The notes beneath the pieces were generated by a model. It was given only the letters and a program-made list of their open reading frames with translations. It had not been told where the DNA came from and searched no databases. From assembly GCA_964036045.1 (NCBI GenBank), contig CAXIWF010000909.1, positions 62,001-126,000 of the forward strand: DNA of 64,000 nt. The letters are read 5' to 3'. Positions 61,501 through 64,000 of this stretch are shown here, in pieces. The stretch comes from Eutreptiella sp. 'Long Island Sound 2002' (Eukaryota; Euglenozoa; Euglenophyceae; Eutreptiales; Eutreptiaceae). The first letter of the stretch is position 1. Each line of letters opens with the position of its first letter. A program made the position numbers and the translations under genes.

Positions 61501-64000
61501 GAGAATTTTCCGAGAATTTGCCGAGAATTTTCCGAGAATTTTCCGAGAATTTTCCGAGAATTTTCCGAGAATTTTCCGAGAATTTTCCGAGAATTTTCCG
61601 AGAATTTGCCGAGAATTTTCCGAGAATTTTCCGAGAAATTTCCAGAATTTTTCGAGAATTTTCCGAGAATTTTCCGAGAATTTTCCGAGATTTTTCCGAG
61701 AATTTTACGAGAATTTCCGAGAATTTTCCGAGAATTTTCCGAGAATTTTCCGAGAATTTTCCGGGAATTTTCCGAGAATTTTCTGAGAATTTTCCGAGAA
61801 TTTTCCGAGAATTTTCCGAGAATTTTCCGAGAATTTTCCGAGAATTTTCCGAGAATCTTCCGAGAATTTTCCGAGAATTTTCCGAGAATTTTCCGAGAAT
61901 TTTCCGAGAATTTTCGGAGAATTTCGGAGAATTTTCCGAGAATTTTCCGAGAATTTTCTGAGAATTTTCGACAATTTTCCGAGAATTTTCTGAAAATTTT
62001 CCGAGAATTATCCGAGAATTTCCGAGAATTTTCTGAGAATTTTCCGAGAATTTTCCGAGAATTTTCCGAGAATTTTCCGAGAATGTTCCGAGAATTTTCC
62101 GAGAATTTTCCGAGAATTTCCGAAAATTTTCCGAGAATTTTCCGAGAATTTTCCGAGAATTTTCGAAAATTTTCCGAGAATTCATGAGAATTTTCCGAGA
62201 TTTTTCCGAGAAATTTTCCGAGAATTTTCCGAGAATTTTCCGAGAAATTTTCCGAGAATTTTCCGAGAATTTTCCGAGAATTTTCCGAGAATTTTCGAGA
62301 ATTTTCCGGGAATTTTCCGAGAATTTTCCGAGAATTTTCCGAGAATTTTCGAGAATTTTCCGGAGAATTTTCCGAAGAATTTTCGAGAATTTTCCGAGAA
62401 TTTTCCGAGAAGTTTCCGAGAATTTTCCGTCAATTTTCCGAGAATTTTCCGAGAATTTTCCGAGAATTTTCCGAGAATTTTCCGAGAATTTTCGAGAATT
62501 TCCGAGAATTTTCCGAGAATTTTCCGAGAATTTTTCGAGAATTTTCCGAGAATTTTCGAGAATTTTCCGAGAATTTTCCGGGAATTTTCGAGAATTTTCC
62601 GAGAAATTTTCCGAGATTTTTCGGAGAACTTTCCGAGAATTTTCTGAGAATTTTCCGAGAATTTTCCGAGAATTTTCTGAGAATTTTCCGAGAATTATCG
62701 GAGAATTTCCGAGAATTTTCTGAGAATTTTTCCGAGAATTTTCCGAGAATTTTCCGAGAACTTTCCGAGAATTTTCTGAGAATTTTCCGAGAACTTTCCG
62801 AGAATTTTCCAAGAATTTTCCGAGAATTTTCCGGGAATTTTCCGAGAATTTTCCGAGAATTTTCCGAGAATTTTCCGAGAATTTTCCGAGAATTTTCCGA
62901 GAATTTTCCGAGAATTTTCCGAGAATTTTCTGAGAATTTTCCGAGAATTTTCCGAGAATTTCCGAGAACTTTCGAGAATTTTCCAAGAGTTTTCCGAGAA
63001 TTTTCCGGGAATTTTCCGAGAATTTTCCGAGATTTTCCGAGAATTTTCCGAGAATTTCCGAGAATTTTCCGAGAATTTTCCGAGAACTTTCCGAGAATTT
63101 TCTGAGAATTTTCCGAGAATTTTCCGAGAATTTTCTGAGAATTTTCCGAGAATTATCGGAGAATTTCCGAAAATTTTCTGAGAATTTTCCGAGAATTTTC
63201 GGAGAATTTTCTGAGAATTTTCCGAGAATTTTCCCGAGAATATTCCGAGAATTTTCCGTCAATTTTCCGAGAATTTTCCGAGAATTTTCCGAGAATTTTC
63301 CGAGAATTTTCCGAGAATTTTCCGAGAATTTTCAGAGAATTTTCCGAGAATTTTCCGTCAATTTTCCGAGAATTTTCCGAGAATTTTCCGAGAATTTTCC
63401 GAGAATTTTCCGAGAATTTTCCGAGAATTTTCCGAGATTTTCCGGGAATTTTCCGAGAATTTTCTGAGAATTTTCCGAGATTTTTCCGAGAATTTTCCGA
63501 GAATTTCCGAGAATTTTCCGAGAATTTTCCGGAGAATTTTCCCAGAATTTTCCGAGAATTTTCCGAGAATTTTCCGGGAATTTTCCGAGAATTTTCCGAG
63601 AATTTTCCGAGAATTTTCCGAGAATTTTCCGGGAATTTTCCGAGAATTTTCCGAGAATTTTCCGAGAATTTTCCGAGAATTTTCCGGAGAAGTTTCCGAG
63701 AATTTTCCGTCAATTTTCCGAGAATTTTCCGAGAATTTTCCGAGGAATTTTCCGTCAATTTTCCGAGAATTTTCCGAGAATTTTCCGAGAATTTTCCGAG
63801 AATTTTCCGAGAATTTTCCGAGAATTTTCCGAGAATTTTCCGAGAATTTTCCGAGAATTTTCCGGGAATTTTCCGAGAATTTTCCGAGAATTTTCCGAGA
63901 ATTTTCTGAAAATTTTCTGAGAATTTTCCGAGAATTTTCCGAGAATTTTCCGAGAACTTTCCGAGAATTTTCTGAGAATTTTCCGAGAATTTCCGAGAAT
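58561..64000 (+). repeat. Second indel-rich stretch
   Basis: TATCGG is at 59,198, 59,659, 60,701, 62,696 and 63,154, here only 461 and 458 bp apart within pairs because several units are lost. One-base length changes are dense again: tttcgag, tttccgag, T5 runs, gaaattttcc, ccggagaa and gaattcatgag (62,178), especially 59.0-60.6 kb and 61.6-63.7 kb. ttatgagaatattcc recurs at 61,260 and gagatttttcccag near 61,460. The window ends in mid-array. Confidence 0.78.

Larger units (their letters stand above)
1..64000 (+). repeat. 11-bp satellite array (CCGAGAATTTT)n filling the window
   Basis: Every part of the window reads as head-to-tail copies of CCGAGAATTTT, roughly 5,800 units, always in the same orientation. 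It opens with about twelve consensus units (1-138). Departures are mostly single substitutions that recur in fixed combinations, plus 10-bp and 12-bp units. No unique sequence, mobile element, RNA gene or coding gene interrupts it, and both ends of the window lie inside the array, so its true length is unknown. The unit has no stop codon in any frame on either strand and produces long open frames of an 11-residue peptide repeat (FPRIFREFSEN on +, ENSRKILGKFS on -). These mostly begin at TTG rather than ATG and overlap each other on both strands, so I annotate no coding sequence. Satellite DNA of heterochromatin is the known class; species and chromosomal position cannot be told. Confidence 0.98.

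Noticed and set aside
27435-62183. EcoRI sites (GAATTC at 27,435; 29,182; 37,791; 39,385; 62,178) as a periodic landmark
   Set aside because: The sites are irregular single-base variants and define no HOR period.
61082-63262. 726-residue open frame on the - strand, and about 150 other open frames of 60-720 residues
   Set aside because: All are translations of the stop-free 11-bp unit. They start mostly at TTG, overlap on both strands and in several frames, contain only the cyclic repeat peptide, and end wherever a satellite variant makes a stop. No promoter, ribosome site, intron or codon bias supports them.
1-64000. CRISPR array
   Set aside because: The repeats are contiguous 11-mers with no spacers and no cas genes.
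1-64000. Repetitive structural protein gene (silk, antifreeze or surface-repeat type)
   Set aside because: Variation ignores codon position, 10- and 12-bp units shift the frame often, and all frames are equally open.
1-64000. Telomeric repeat
   Set aside because: The 11-bp unit lacks the G-rich strand asymmetry of telomeres and does not match TTAGGG-, TTTAGGG- or TTAGG-type repeats.
1-64000. CENP-B box (nTTCGnnnnAnnCGGGn)
   Set aside because: TTCG and CGGG both occur in variant units, but where they neighbour each other the spacing is 9 bases rather than 7 and the central A is missing. No proper match was found.
1-64000. Transposon or retroelement insertion
   Set aside because: I found no stretch departing from the unit, no terminal repeats and no target-site duplication. 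Even the odd segments (35,552; 50,805; 62,178) are small edits of the unit.
1-64000. Inverted segments of the array
   Set aside because: I looked for AAAATTCTCGG on the + strand and saw none. The near-palindromic GAGAATTTTC can suggest inversion, but every unit keeps the CCGAG-first orientation.

Overview
The whole 64 kb window is one uninterrupted, single-orientation tandem array of an 11-bp unit, CCGAGAATTTT on the + strand (AAAATTCTCGG on the - strand), about 5,800 units long. I see no gene, RNA gene, transposon, unique spacer or inversion anywhere. Such an array points to constitutive heterochromatin of a eukaryote (pericentromeric, centromeric or subtelomeric satellite). I do not recognise the unit as a named satellite and cannot assign a species. 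Unit GC is 4/11 (36%), yet every consensus unit carries one CpG.

The array is not a simple 11-mer run. Units are consensus or carry a limited set of recurrent variants (ctgag, ccaag, ccggg, cggag, ccgtcaa, gaacttt, gaagttt, cctag, gggag, caaag, tcgaag and others). These variants recur in fixed order and at fixed distances, giving a layered higher-order repeat (HOR) structure. The key landmark, TATCGG (about 59 copies) with its relatives TATCCG and TATCAG, usually carries one 10-bp unit immediately after it. As a result, HOR offsets that are not multiples of 11 fall short by the number of 10-bp units they contain (505, 516, 758, 1019, 1469, 2316 bp).

Layout. 1-4.46 kb: TATCGG/GTCA/gggag family. 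4.46-8.3 kb: same family, many one-base indels. 8.3-11.3 kb: same family. 11.3-15.8 kb: two local duplications, 1019 bp and 1469/1480 bp. 15.8-19.9 kb: block matching 2 kb, plus a 660-bp duplication with 560 bp of perfect identity. 19.9-27 kb and 28.4-37.2 kb: two versions of one long super-block, the second carrying an extra 2.3-kb tandem copy. 37.2-41.5 kb: expanded ~760-bp HOR. 42.1-44.5 kb: mixed. 44.5-49 kb: distinct TATCGG-free family with 1022-, 484- and 275-bp repeats. 49-54.3 kb: return of the first family. 54.3-56.1 kb: 888/910-bp duplication. 56.1-58.5 kb: second TATCGG-poor stretch. 58.5-64 kb: indel-rich.

The unit is stop-free in all six frames because 11 is not a multiple of 3, so it yields long, spurious open frames on both strands. 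These are not genes. The sequence is better read as structural DNA: AATTTT tracts phased every 11 bp (predicted curvature), a CpG in every unit, and overlapping GAAnnTTC and TTCnnnGAA dyads in every unit. All coordinates and identities were read by eye, so boundaries are approximate unless stated as exact.
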